A DNA stretch of 35,726 bases, taken from Clostridium sp. CAG:557. GTDB lineage: Bacteria; Bacillota; Clostridia; Oscillospirales; Acutalibacteraceae. The notes under the pieces were generated by a model. That model was not told where the DNA came from and searched no databases. It saw only the letters and a program-made list of their open reading frames with translations. Below, piece by piece: positions 21,650 to 30,199 of the stretch (positions within the stretch are counted from its first letter, which is position 1; each line of letters opens with the position of its first letter). Position numbers and translations under genes: made by a program. The stretch is taken from assembly GCA_000435275.1 (NCBI GenBank), contig FR883863.1, forward strand, positions 22,361 to 58,086. The letters are read 5' to 3'.

Positions 21650-24034
21650 TTGATAGAGAGAAAAAAAAATTTAAAATCAAGAAAAAATGTAATTTCTAAA
21701 GAAAATGCAAAAAATAAACCAAGTATGGCAGAAAAATCAAAATTAAATAATCAAGTATTGGCAATAATAATTTTCGCAGTGGCAGTGCTTTTTGCTTGTT
21801 TGGTTTTTATAAAAGGTGAGAATGTATGGCTTTTTTTGCATAATTTTGTATGGGGGCTTTTTGGAGTAATAGCATTTTTTTGGCCGGTATTGTTACTTTA
21901 CATAGCGATAAATACGGCGATGGCGCAGCCAAAAGAGAAAACTAGCGTGAAGATAATGTTGTCTGTAATTGTAATTTTTTTAACGTGTACATCTTTGTAT
22001 ATTTTTGGCAGCAATCCGGATTTTGAGAGGGTTAATTATTTTCAAAATTTGGCTGAACTTTACAAAGAAGGAACTCAAAATACCGGCGCAGGGCTATTTA
22101 GTGGAATTTTAGGCATTCCTTTTGTGTATCTTTTTGGAGGAGTGGGTGCAAAAATAATCATTATTTTGTCACTTTTTGTGTCAGTAATGCTTCTTACTGG
22201 AACCAGCCTTACTACACTTTATGGTTTTATGAAAAAAATATTTATTTTTGTTTTGAATAGTATAAAAAAATGTTTTTGCAAAGATGAATTTGATGAGGCC
22301 TTAGACAAAAATTGCCCTAAAAATCACACGGAACTCCCAGAACACCCGGTTAAATCGAATTTAATTTTAAACAATATTGAAGAAAATACTGAAAAAAAAG
22401 CAAGTAACTCTAAAAAAGAAAATTTATTTGAAAATTCTGCGGAACAGGCAGCGGAAGCGTTTATTCAAAAAAATAAAAAGAAGAAAAAAGAGTCGTTGGA
22501 GTTTGAGGCTAGCGAAGTCAAATTAACACTTGACAAAATGGAGGAAGGTACATATAATTATCCGCCAGCAACGCTTTTGGAGCCAACAAAAGAGCAAAAT
22601 CAAGCGGATATTCGTCATGAGCTGCAAACGAATGGACAAATGCTCGTTGACACTCTGAACAGTTTTTCAGTTCAAACAAAGATTATCGACATAAGCCGAG
22701 GCCCAGCGGTTACGCGATATGAACTTCAACCGGCTGCGGGGGTAAAAATAAGCAAAATAACAAATTTAGCAGACGATATCGCGCTGAATTTGGCGGCTTT
22801 GGGTGTTAGAATTGAAGCGCCAATTCCTGGGAAAGCTGCAGTTGGAATAGAAATTCCGAATAAAATAGTAAATATTGTAAAAATGCGAGAATTAATAAAT
22901 TCAGATGAATTTGTTAATTCTCAGAGCAAATTGACCGTAATCTTAGGCAAAGACATTGCCGGAAATGTTACAGTTGCAGATTTAGCCAAAATGCCTCATT
23001 TGTTAATTGCGGGTTCAACAGGTTCAGGAAAATCGGTATGCATAAATTCTTTCATAATAAGTCTTCTTTATAAAGCCAGCCCAGAAGAAGTGCGCTTGTT
23101 AATGGTTGACCCGAAAGTGGTCGAACTGGGCATTTATAATGGTATTCCGCATCTTTTGGTGCCGGTTGTTACAGATCCAAGAAAGGCCGCTGGAGCGCTA
23201 AATTGGGCGGTAACAGAGATGTTAAAAAGGTATAATATTTTTGCAGAAAATAATGTGCGTGATTTAACGGCGTACAATAAAATGGTTCAAAGCAAAATTA
23301 AATCAGGGAAACTAGATGAAAATGATGAAGAAAAACTGGAAATGATGCCACAAATTGTGATAATCATAGATGAGTTGGCGGATTTAATGATGGCTGCGCC
23401 GAACGAAGTTGAAGACGCGATTTGCAGGTTGGCACAAATGGCCCGAGCGGCTGGAATGCACCTTGTAATTGCAACTCAACGGCCTTCTGTTGATGTTATT
23501 ACCGGTACGATTAAAGCGAATATTCCAAGCCGAATTGCGCTTTCGGTTTCATCACAAATTGACTCAAGGACGATACTTGACTCAAGTGGAGCGGAAAAAC
23601 TTCTTGGTCGAGGCGATATGCTGTTTTCTCCGATTGGAGCGTCAAAACCTATGCGAGTTCAAGGATGCTTTTTGACGGATAAAGAAATAGAAAATGTACT
23701 TAGTTTTATCAAAAATAACGGCGAAAATGAGTATGATCAAAAAGTCATTGAGGAAATTGAAAAAAATGCAGTACTCGAGCCAACAAAAGATGAAAAATCT
23801 GATGATAAGGAGCAAGATCCAATGCTAGAAGAGGCAATAAGGTGCATCATGGAAGTTGGACAAGCCTCGACTTCACTGTTGCAAAGGCGGTTGCGCTTAG
23901 GATATGCACGTGCAGGCAGACTCATAGACGAAATGGAACGAATGGGAATAGTGGGTCCGCATGAAGGCTCAAAACCACGCCAAATTTTAATAAGAAATTA
24001 TCAATTCGGTGAAAAAAGTAATTTGGATAAATAA
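21650..24034 (+). CDS. ftsK: FtsK/SpoIIIE DNA translocase
   Basis: This membrane-anchored DNA pump segregates chromosomes at the division or sporulation septum. It is 794 aa with about four N-terminal membrane helices (about residues 35-200), a Lys/Glu-rich linker (about 210-310), a RecA-like motor with Walker A GSTGSGKS (455-462), VRLLMVDPKVVELGIYNGIP, Walker B IVIIIDELADLMM, and ATQRPSVDVITGTIKANIPS. The C-terminal gamma winged helix (QASTSLLQRRLRLGYARAGR) recognises DNA orientation signals. The start is TTG 21650 after GAGGAG; TTG 21635 would have no RBS. FtsK versus SpoIIIE cannot be decided from sequence alone. Confidence 0.95.
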   Translation: MIERKKNLKSRKNVISKENAKNKPSMAEKSKLNNQVLAIIIFAVAVLFACLVFIKGENVWLFLHNFVWGLFGVIAFFWPVLLLYIAINTAMAQPKEKTSVKIMLSVIVIFLTCTSLYIFGSNPDFERVNYFQNLAELYKEGTQNTGAGLFSGILGIPFVYLFGGVGAKIIIILSLFVSVMLLTGTSLTTLYGFMKKIFIFVLNSIKKCFCKDEFDEALDKNCPKNHTELPEHPVKSNLILNNIEENTEKKASNSKKENLFENSAEQAAEAFIQKNKKKKKESLEFEASEVKLTLDKMEEGTYNYPPATLLEPTKEQNQADIRHELQTNGQMLVDTLNSFSVQTKIIDISRGPAVTRYELQPAAGVKISKITNLADDIALNLAALGVRIEAPIPGKAAVGIEIPNKIVNIVKMRELINSDEFVNSQSKLTVILGKDIAGNVTVADLAKMPHLLIAGSTGSGKSVCINSFIISLLYKASPEEVRLLMVDPKVVELGIYNGIPHLLVPVVTDPRKAAGALNWAVTEMLKRYNIFAENNVRDLTAYNKMVQSKIKSGKLDENDEEKLEMMPQIVIIIDELADLMMAAPNEVEDAICRLAQMARAAGMHLVIATQRPSVDVITGTIKANIPSRIALSVSSQIDSRTILDSSGAEKLLGRGDMLFSPIGASKPMRVQGCFLTDKEIENVLSFIKNNGENEYDQKVIEEIEKNAVLEPTKDEKSDDKEQDPMLEEAIRCIMEVGQASTSLLQRRLRLGYARAGRLIDEMERMGIVGPHEGSKPRQILIRNYQFGEKSNLDK

Positions 24035-24053
24035 TAATTATAAGGAGAATTTT

Positions 24054-25004
24054 ATGCAAAATAAGTTTAAAATTATGCAAAAAAGAAAAAATTTTTTGAT
24101 TCTTTTAATTTCTCTTATAATATTTATTGGAGCAGCAACGATCTCGATTATTGAATCTGTTGGTGTTCCAGTTTGGAAGAATATTTTTAATGTTTGCGCG
24201 GTTAAAGAGTTTTCAAGTTGCGCCGATGATTATCCGATGTCAGTGCACGTTCTGGATGTGGGAAAAGCAGATTGCATTTTTATTACCTGTGAAGGGAAAA
24301 ATATTTTAATCGACGCTGGTGAAACTAGCATTTATAAATTTGTAAATGAGTATTTGCGAAAAATGAACATAAAAGCCATTGATCAGCTGATATTGACACA
24401 TCAGCACAGTGACCACGTGGGCGCAATGAGTTATATTGTGGACGAATTTAATATAAAATCGTTTATGATGCCGCAATTGAAAGATGATATGATTCCGACA
24501 TTTAGGTCTTATGAAAGGCTTTTAATTTCGCTTGACAATAAAGGCATGAAAGCCGAACGACCGGAGCCAGGCAAAAGTTATGATATTGGTCCGATGAAGA
24601 TTGACATTTTTGCACCGCTTTCACAATATGACGACATGAATAATAATTCTATTGTGATGAAAGTTACATATAAAAATAAAAGTTTTTTATTTACTGGCGA
24701 TGCTGGAAAAGAATCAGAAAGAGATATAATATCGGCTGGGTTTGATGTGAAAGCGGATGTTTTAAAAGTTGGACATCATGGCAGCAAGACAGCAACGTCT
24801 CAGGCTTTTTTGAATAAAATTCAGCCTTTGTATGCGGTGATTTCCGTTGGTGAGGACAGAAATAAATTGCCAAAGAAGGAGACTTTGGAGCGTTTGAAAA
24901 AGAATAATATAAAAATTTATCGAACAGATTTGGATGGCACAGTGATTTTTGCAACGGATGGAGAAAATTTGAAAGTTTTTTGTGAAAAGGAGAAAAATAA
25001 TTGA
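24054..25004 (+). CDS. Membrane-anchored metallo-beta-lactamase-fold hydrolase (ComEC C-terminal type)
   Basis: This 316-aa protein has an N-terminal membrane anchor (residues about 13-36) and an extracellular MBL domain like the one at the C-terminus of ComEC. It has MSVHVLDVGKADCIFI, the metal site THQHSDHVGA (His116, His118, Asp120, His121), FTGDAGKESE and VGHHGSKTATS. ATG 24054 follows AAGGAG; the longer frame back to 24009 overlaps ftsK and has no RBS. The downstream DUF3006 gene overlaps it by 4 nt, a frequent pairing. Family members include phosphodiesterases/nucleases. The substrate here is unknown. Confidence 0.88.
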   Translation: MQNKFKIMQKRKNFLILLISLIIFIGAATISIIESVGVPVWKNIFNVCAVKEFSSCADDYPMSVHVLDVGKADCIFITCEGKNILIDAGETSIYKFVNEYLRKMNIKAIDQLILTHQHSDHVGAMSYIVDEFNIKSFMMPQLKDDMIPTFRSYERLLISLDNKGMKAERPEPGKSYDIGPMKIDIFAPLSQYDDMNNNSIVMKVTYKNKSFLFTGDAGKESERDIISAGFDVKADVLKVGHHGSKTATSQAFLNKIQPLYAVISVGEDRNKLPKKETLERLKKNNIKIYRTDLDGTVIFATDGENLKVFCEKEKNN

Positions 25005-25225
25005 AATTTTTGTCAATAGACCGCTTAGATGGAGCTTATGCGATTTGTCAGGATGATGTTGAAAAATTGTATGCGATAAAAATTCGGGAGTTACCTGAAA
25101 ATGCAAGGCCTGGCGATGTTTTGAGTTTGTCGCCGGATGGAATATTAGTGTTGGATAAAAAAGAGACTATGAATAGGAAAAATCGAATAAAAAAATTGCA
25201 AAATAAGTTGTTTGATGTAGACTAA
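25001..25225 (+). CDS. DUF3006-type small protein
   Basis: This 74-aa protein starts MKFLSIDRLDGAYAICQDD and has IRELPENARPGDVLSLSPDG, the pattern of DUF3006, then a basic tail (NRKNRIKKLQNKLF). It starts at TTG 25001 with AAGGAG about 8 nt before it and overlaps the stop of the MBL gene (TTGA). DUF3006 proteins often accompany ComEC-type MBL proteins. The function is unknown, probably an accessory to the hydrolase. Confidence 0.8.
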   Translation: MKFLSIDRLDGAYAICQDDVEKLYAIKIRELPENARPGDVLSLSPDGILVLDKKETMNRKNRIKKLQNKLFDVD

Positions 25226-25265
25226 ATTGTTTTATTGCGCTATAATAAAATAAAGGAGGAAAATT

Positions 25266-25853
25266 ATGAATTTTAAAGAAGATTTTGTCGAAATATACAA
25301 AAATTTTATTAAAAGACAGGGGACAGAAGAGCTTTTAAATTGGCTTTTAACTACAGATTTTTTTGTAGCACCAGCTAGTACAAAATATCATTGTGCGTGC
25401 GAGGGCGGGCTAGTTCAACACAGTGTGAGCGTTTATAAAACGCTAAGAGAAAAATACTTTGAAGAGCAGTCGGACTCAGAAGAAAGTTTTGCTATATGCG
25501 GATTGTTGCACGATTTATGCAAAGCTGAGTTTTATAAGGTTTCGACGCGAAACGTGAAAAATGAAGTTACCGGAGCATGGGAAAAACAGCCGTTTTATGC
25601 AATTGAGGATAGTTTTCCATATGGCCACGGGGAAAAATCGGTGTTTTTAATTGAACGTTTTATGCGGCTGAAACCGGCGGAAGCAATGGCTATCAGATGG
25701 CACATGGGAGGATTTGACAACGCGGCCAAAGGTGGAGATTTTTCAATCGGTTTGGCATACGAAAAGTATCCTCTGGCGGTAAAATTACATATTGCAGACA
25801 TAGAATCATCGTATTTGCGCGAAAAACATACCTCTGCGGTGCAAAAAAGATAA
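25266..25853 (+). CDS. HD-domain hydrolase
   Basis: This 195-aa soluble protein is of the HD metal-dependent phosphohydrolase superfamily. A conserved His sits in GGLVQHSVSVYKTLREKY (His52), the HD pair is in CGLLHDLCKAEFYK (His82-Asp83), and later RWHMGG and KLHIADIESSYL supply further likely metal ligands. The layout (H...HD...H...D) is complete, so activity is plausible. The RBS AAAGGAGG precedes the ATG. It follows DUF3006 with 40 nt that include a possible TATAAT-like element. The substrate, nucleotide or nucleic acid, cannot be told from sequence. Confidence 0.85.
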   Translation: MNFKEDFVEIYKNFIKRQGTEELLNWLLTTDFFVAPASTKYHCACEGGLVQHSVSVYKTLREKYFEEQSDSEESFAICGLLHDLCKAEFYKVSTRNVKNEVTGAWEKQPFYAIEDSFPYGHGEKSVFLIERFMRLKPAEAMAIRWHMGGFDNAAKGGDFSIGLAYEKYPLAVKLHIADIESSYLREKHTSAVQKR

Positions 25854-25889
25854 TTATTAGGTTGAAATTTTATTTTAGGAGAAAATATT

Positions 25890-26324
25890 ATGTGTAAATT
25901 AAAAAAGTTTTTATCGGTAGTTTTAAGTTTAAGTATGGTTTTTAGTGCAGGAATGTCAAAAAAGGCTTTTGCAGATGAATCAGATAGTTATTGGGACAAA
26001 TACTGTTCTGAGCGAAATTCTAAAGGTGGATATTTGCATGAATATTGTGCGAGGAGGGAAGCAAAAAAGATCCTTTTGAGTGGAGAAAAAGATTATGTAA
26101 TTATGGAAAATTTGGGGGTAGATGGAAATAGTAAATATTTCTGTTTTAAGTTTAACGCGCTTGATAAAGTGCTATCTGAGTTTGGTTTTGATAAAACAGA
26201 ATTTGAATTGCATAAAGAAATGGATGAAGTAAAGAAGAAAGAAAATTCTGAAATTACTGTAAAGAAAGATTTATTGAAATTAGGTTCTGCAGCATTAGAC
26301 TCATTGTACAAAATTTGTTTATAA
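25890..26324 (+). CDS. Small secreted protein of unknown function
   Basis: This 144-aa protein has a clear signal peptide (MCKLKKFLSVVLSLSMVFSA, cleavage likely after KAFA at residue 28). The mature part is small, charged and has Cys in DKYC, HEYC, YFCF and ICL, which could form disulfides outside the cell. The second half is rich in Lys/Glu helix (HKEMDEVKKKENSEITVKK). I recognise no family. AGGAGAAA precedes the ATG. The decayed ORF region directly downstream suggests a locus that is changing, so this could be a lineage-specific accessory gene. Confidence 0.6.
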   Translation: MCKLKKFLSVVLSLSMVFSAGMSKKAFADESDSYWDKYCSERNSKGGYLHEYCARREAKKILLSGEKDYVIMENLGVDGNSKYFCFKFNALDKVLSEFGFDKTEFELHKEMDEVKKKENSEITVKKDLLKLGSAALDSLYKICL

Positions 26325-26346
26325 GGAAAACAGAAAATAAAAGAAT

Positions 26347-26769
26347 ATGAGCAAAAATAAAAAGAGCAGGACTCAAAAAAGAAAAAACAGCCCTTGTCTT
26401 AAACTTTTTTTTAGTTTTGCTAGTTTGGCTGGTTTGCATTTTGTATTTGATCGCTGAAGAGGAACAAACTTTATAAAAAGTAGTAAGAGATTTTTGATAG
26501 AAATTGTAATAAAGAGCTTCTACTGGATTCTATATTAAAATTTTTAAAAGGAAAATTTATTAAAAAAAACCTTACATAACGGCCGACTATTTAGAGTTTA
26601 CTTTTGATGAAATTAGAGACATTTTTTGTTTGAATTATTTCGCTAATTTAGGAATAAACTATACAGAAGAAGAAAAGCTGGTTTTGAACAAAATTTAAAG
26701 AAATTAACTGAAGACATAAATGCAAGCAAAGAAGAAAGGGAAAATATTTATATCAAGAAAAACAGCTAA
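26347..26769 (+). pseudogene. Decayed gene for a small membrane-anchored protein
   Basis: An ATG at 26347 opens MSKNKKSRTQKRKNSPCLK, a basic N-terminus. At the poly-T run near 26405 a frame change leads into FLVLLVWLVCILYLIAEEE, a good membrane helix, ended by a stop. Further coding-like pieces follow in changing frames: ELLLDSILKFLKGKF, then YLEFTFDEIRDIFCLNYFAN with INYTEEEKLVLNKI, and finally KKLTEDINASKEERENIYIK. Rejoined, they would make a protein of roughly 130-140 aa with one N-terminal helix. Several stops and shifts argue for decay rather than one sequencing error, although the first shift lies at a homopolymer. No family is recognised. Confidence 0.5.
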
Positions 26770-26797
26770 TGTATTTTTGGGTTTTCTTAATTTGTGC

Positions 26798-26826
26798 TTG
26801 ACAAAGGTATGAGAAATTTATATAAT
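26798..26826 (+). promoter_or_regulatory. Consensus promoter of rpmF
   Basis: TTGACA (26798-26803), a 17-nt spacer and TATAAT (26821-26826). A pyrimidine-rich leader of about 90 nt runs to the rpmF RBS, AAGGAGG. Confidence 0.85.
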
Positions 26827-26921
26827 TATTAATTGTAACGTCAATGACGATTTTTCTTTTCGTTTTTCGTTTTTCATTTTTAACTTAATTTTGTACATTA
26901 TTTTTAAGGAGGTCATAAATT

Positions 26922-27104
26922 ATGGCAGTGCCTAAGAGAAAACATTCTAAGGCTAGGCGCGATAAAAGGCGTTCGAATGTCTGGAAAATTCAAGCTCCTG
27001 CACTTATGAAATGCCCACAATGCGGTGAGTTTAAATTACCTCATAGAGTTTGCAAAACTTGTGGTTATTATAAGGGTAGAGAAGTTATTAAAATAGAGGG
27101 CTAA
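26922..27104 (+). CDS. rpmF: 50S ribosomal protein L32
   Basis: L32 is a zinc-ribbon ribosomal protein of 60 aa starting MAVPKRKHSKARRDKRRSN. It has the intact four-Cys site CPQCGEFKLPHRVCKTCG, so this is the zinc-containing form. Strong RBS. The common partner gene yceD (DUF177) is absent directly upstream; instead there is a promoter after decayed DNA. It is monocistronic, with a hairpin terminator after the stop. Confidence 0.97.
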   Translation: MAVPKRKHSKARRDKRRSNVWKIQAPALMKCPQCGEFKLPHRVCKTCGYYKGREVIKIEG

Positions 27105-27121
27105 TTTTCTTATTTTAGCAT

Positions 27122-27150
27122 AGAGAGGGCATCTGAAACCTTCTCTATTT
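27122..27150 (+). terminator. Terminator after rpmF
   Basis: AGAGAGGG (27122-27129) pairs with CCTTCTCT (27139-27146) over 8 bp with one G-U, and a T-rich run follows. Confidence 0.75.
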
Positions 27151-27236
27151 TCTTTTATAGAAATTTATTTAAGAGAATTTTATTTATAAAAACTAGAAAT
27201 AGTATAAAGACAATTCTTTTAAACGAAAAAAATGAG

Positions 27237-27704
27237 TTGCTTTTGGTGTATACTGATGATAAAAATATTAGAAACGAAACCGAGAAATATAATGGTGGCT
27301 TTTGGCAAATGGTTGGTGGCAAAATTGAAGATGGCGAAGATTATATTTCTGCGATAAAAAGAGAAATATTTGAGGAGACTTCTATTGTTGAGGACAAACT
27401 GGATATAGGACCAATTGTTTTTAAAGGTAGAATGACTCTTAATATTAATGGAGAAGCAAATGACATTAGACAGTCATTTGTGGTTGTGCATCATAAAGTG
27501 GCATCTGAAGTTAATCTGAAAAATTTAACTGAGGAGGAGAAACCTGTATTAAAAAAATTAAAATGGTTCTCTTATGATGAAATAAAAAATTGTGACGAGA
27601 TAATTTATCCAGTGGTTTTGTCGGATTATTTAAAGGACATAATAGATAAAAAGTATCCAATTGAAGTCTTGGAGATAGACATTGCAAAACAACCAGAAAA
27701 ATAG
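27237..27704 (+). CDS. NUDIX hydrolase, unclear start
   Basis: This is a NUDIX-fold pyrophosphohydrolase with the Nudix box GKIEDGEDYISAIKREIFEE plus TS, matching GX5EX7REUXEEXGU apart from Ser at the last Gly. The first usable start, TTG 27237, would remove the first beta strand. The frame is open upstream and reads TRNSIKTILLNEKNELLLVY, which looks like the true N-terminus, but contains no ATG, GTG or TTG back to the rpmF stop in the same frame. A rare start (ATT/ATA near 27177-27204), a lost start or a 5' sequence error are all possible. No promoter was clear. The substrate is unknown. Confidence 0.7.
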   Translation: MLLVYTDDKNIRNETEKYNGGFWQMVGGKIEDGEDYISAIKREIFEETSIVEDKLDIGPIVFKGRMTLNINGEANDIRQSFVVVHHKVASEVNLKNLTEEEKPVLKKLKWFSYDEIKNCDEIIYPVVLSDYLKDIIDKKYPIEVLEIDIAKQPEK

Positions 27705-27738
27705 CTTTTTTTACATATTAAAGAATGGAGGTACCAAA

Positions 27739-29061
27739 ATGGCAAAACCGATTGTTGCGATCGTAGGAAGGCCAAATGTTGGAAAGTCTACACTGTTTAA
27801 TAAGCTAGTGGGGCAAAGAATTTCTATTGTCGATGATACTCCTGGAGTGACGAGAGACAGGATTTATGGTGAATGCGAGTGGCAAAATAGAACATTTTCG
27901 TTGATAGATACGGGGGGAATAGAACCATATTCTGATGATATTATTTTGTCGCAAATGCGCCGTCAAGCCCAGCTTGCAATTGACTCTGCGGATGTTATAA
28001 TTTTGGTTACAGATATAAAAACTGGCTTGGTCGCTACAGACCGAGAAGTGGCTATTATGCTGCAAAAAAGTGGAAAACCGGTTATCGTTTGCGTGAATAA
28101 ATGTGATAAAATAGGAAATGTTGAGCCTGATTTTTATGAATTTTATAATTTGGGGTTAGGTGACCCTATAATGGTTTCTTCAGTACACGGCCACGGAACC
28201 GGCGATTTACTCGATGAGGTTTTAAAAAATTTGCCTGATGAAATTCCTGATGAAGGGCAAAACGCGGTAATAAACGTAGCTGTTATTGGCAAGCCAAATG
28301 TCGGCAAATCATCGCTTATAAATAAGATAACCGGTGAAAATAGGTGTATAGTTTCTAATGTCGCAGGTACTACGAGAGATTCTATCGATACTTTTGCAGA
28401 AAATGAGTTTGGGTGCTTTAACTTTATCGACACAGCAGGACTTCGTCGAAAAAATAAGGTTTATGATGCTGTTGAAAAATATAGCGTAATTCGCGCAAAA
28501 ATGTCTGTTGAACGTAGTGATGTTTGCGTTATAATGATAGATGCTGTTGAGGGTTTTACTGAGCAGGATTCGAAAGTGGCAGGGCTTGCTATTGAGGCTG
28601 GCAAGGCATGCGTGATAGCCGTAAATAAGTGGGACGCGATTGAAAAAACTGATAAAACTATGTCTAATTATAGAAAAAAGTTGGAAAATGATTTTTCATT
28701 CATGTCTTACGTTCCAATAATTTTTATTTCGGCAAAAACTGGTCAGCGAATAGAAAATTTGTTCGAGATGATAACTGCTGTTTCAAATGCGAACGCTATG
28801 CGAATTTCTACCGGAGTGCTGAATGATGTTTTGGCAGAGGCGATTATTAGAGTTCAGCCGCCAACAGACAAAGGAAAACGATTGAAAATTTTTTATATTA
28901 CTCAAGTTTCTGTCAAACCGCCGACATTTGTTTTTTTTGTAAATTCGGCGCAGCTTTTTCATTTTTCATATCAAAGGTACCTCGAGAATAGAATTAGAGA
29001 GACATTTTCTTTGCAGGGTACGCCTATAAGATTTATAATAAGAGAAAAAACAGAAAAATAG
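27739..29061 (+). CDS. der: Ribosome biogenesis GTPase Der (EngA)
   Basis: Der is a tandem GTPase needed for 50S subunit assembly. It is 440 aa. G domain 1 has GRPNVGKST, DDTPGVTRDR, DTGG and NKCD; G domain 2 has GKPNVGKSS, GTTRDS, DTAGLRRK and NKWD. The C-terminal KH-like domain has RISTGVLNDVLAEAI and KIFYITQVSVKPPTFVFFVN. ATG 27739 is chosen since GGAGG (27727-27731) is 7 nt before it and it gives the canonical MAKPIVAIVGRPNVG; the longer frame overlaps the NUDIX gene. It is followed by plsY at 25 nt, a pair found in other Firmicutes. Confidence 0.97.
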   Translation: MAKPIVAIVGRPNVGKSTLFNKLVGQRISIVDDTPGVTRDRIYGECEWQNRTFSLIDTGGIEPYSDDIILSQMRRQAQLAIDSADVIILVTDIKTGLVATDREVAIMLQKSGKPVIVCVNKCDKIGNVEPDFYEFYNLGLGDPIMVSSVHGHGTGDLLDEVLKNLPDEIPDEGQNAVINVAVIGKPNVGKSSLINKITGENRCIVSNVAGTTRDSIDTFAENEFGCFNFIDTAGLRRKNKVYDAVEKYSVIRAKMSVERSDVCVIMIDAVEGFTEQDSKVAGLAIEAGKACVIAVNKWDAIEKTDKTMSNYRKKLENDFSFMSYVPIIFISAKTGQRIENLFEMITAVSNANAMRISTGVLNDVLAEAIIRVQPPTDKGKRLKIFYITQVSVKPPTFVFFVNSAQLFHFSYQRYLENRIRETFSLQGTPIRFIIREKTEK

Positions 29062-29086
29062 AGTTTAAACTATTAGGAGTGATTTT

Positions 29087-29803
29087 TTGGACTTTCAGAC
29101 AATTAATTTTTTTAAATTTTATTGGCTACACATGATTATTGTGGCAACAGTTGGATATTTAATTGGAAGCATTAGCTTTTCTATTTTGCTTACTCGATAT
29201 TATAAAAACAAATCAGATATTCGCAATATGGGCAGTGGAAATGCCGGCTTTACAAATGTATTGCGCTCAGTTGGATTTTGGCCAGCATTTTTGACGATGT
29301 TAGGCGATTTTGGCAAAGGCATAGTTGCTTGTTTATTTGGAAGATTTGTTTTTTCTCAGGTTAGCTTGCCCGGAGTGCCGGAGTTTTGCATAGTTCAGTA
29401 TGGAATTTATATCGCTGGCGTAGCGTGTTTGATTGGTCATGTGTATCCTTGCTTTTTTGAATTTCGCGGAGGAAAAGCAGTTTTAACAGCACTTTCACTA
29501 TTAATTATGACGGATTGGAGAGTAGCTTTTCTTGCATTGGCGGTATTCTTGATAGTTGTTTTTTCAACGAGATTGGTTTCTTTAGGTTCGATTTTGGCCG
29601 CAGTTTCATATCCGATTATAACTTTTTGCGTTACATACTTTTACGATTATCTTGGAGCAAGACGCCCTGCTACATTTGGATACACTATTATAGTTACGAC
29701 GATTTCTGTTTTAGTAGGTGTTTTTGTTATTTATAAGCATAAGAAAAATTTAATAAGGCTCTTGAATGGAGAAGAGAAAAAATTGACAATAGCATCAAAA
29801 TAA
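29087..29803 (+). CDS. plsY: Glycerol-3-phosphate acyltransferase PlsY
   Basis: PlsY transfers acyl from acyl phosphate to glycerol 3-phosphate, the first step of phospholipid synthesis. It is an integral membrane protein of 238 aa with about seven hydrophobic segments. Motifs are GYLIGSISFSILLTR, DIRNMGSGNAGFTNVLR, GDFGKG, GHVYPCFFEFRGGKAV. The start is TTG 29087 with AGGAG about 7 nt upstream. Length is slightly above the usual 200, due to a longer N-terminus and tail. It ends at a strong terminator. Confidence 0.95.
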   Translation: MDFQTINFFKFYWLHMIIVATVGYLIGSISFSILLTRYYKNKSDIRNMGSGNAGFTNVLRSVGFWPAFLTMLGDFGKGIVACLFGRFVFSQVSLPGVPEFCIVQYGIYIAGVACLIGHVYPCFFEFRGGKAVLTALSLLIMTDWRVAFLALAVFLIVVFSTRLVSLGSILAAVSYPIITFCVTYFYDYLGARRPATFGYTIIVTTISVLVGVFVIYKHKKNLIRLLNGEEKKLTIASK

Positions 29804-29814
29804 GCAAAGAATTA

Positions 29815-29845
29815 GCACCCGCGCGGTATAGTGCGGGTGCTTTTT
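29815..29845. terminator. Strong terminator after plsY
   Basis: A GC-rich stem: GCACCCGC (29815-29822) and GCGGGTGC (29833-29840), extendable by two pairs, with five T after it. It also faces the convergent orphan Nif11 gene, which ends at 29849. Confidence 0.93.
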
Positions 29846-29848
29846 ACT

Positions 29849-30073
29849 TTAGTTAATGATTTTTTGTTTAGTCTGTTCATCCATTCCATAAGTGTTTCCA
29901 CCAGCTGCAGATTCCAGCTCGTCAAAACTTAATTCAATTCCATCAGTTATTTTTTGAAATAATTTATTTAATTCGTCTTTTTTTAAGTCTATTCCATTAG
30001 ATTTTGCCAAAGAAGCCAGTTCAGGTTTAGTTTTGCAGTCTTTGGCAAAGTTTAAAAACTCTTTTATGGTCAT
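29849..30073 (-). CDS. Orphan Nif11-leader peptide precursor (SAAGG, 15-aa core)
   Basis: This 74-aa precursor has a Nif11-type leader (MTIKEFLNFAKDCKTKPELA, then AKSNGIDLKKDEL and LSFDELESAAGG) with the processing site at Gly58-Gly59. The core is short, NTYGMDEQTKQKIIN, with no Cys. The RBS AAGGAGG precedes the ATG. It stands alone about 18 kb from the transporter operon, between plsY and rpmB, with no maturase or exporter beside it. It is probably exported in trans by the C39 transporter of the main locus (inference). It could also be a silent relic. Confidence 0.8.
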   Translation of the reverse strand: MTIKEFLNFAKDCKTKPELASLAKSNGIDLKKDELNKLFQKITDGIELSFDELESAAGGNTYGMDEQTKQKIIN

Positions 30074-30142
30074 AAAAATCCTCCTTAAGAATTAATTTAA
30101 TAAAATTATATATAGATGGAGGTCAATTATTTGAGTATAAAT

Positions 30143-30170
30143 AAATTCGGTAATAAAAGCTACCGAATTT
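30143..30170 (-). terminator. Probable terminator of rpmB (minus strand)
   Basis: AAATTCGGTA (30143-30152) and TACCGAATTT (30161-30170) form a perfect 10-bp stem with an 8-nt loop downstream of rpmB on its strand. The following T-run is imperfect, so strength is uncertain. Confidence 0.6.
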
Positions 30171-30199
30171 AAAAAAGAGTATTAAAAAGAGCAATAAAA

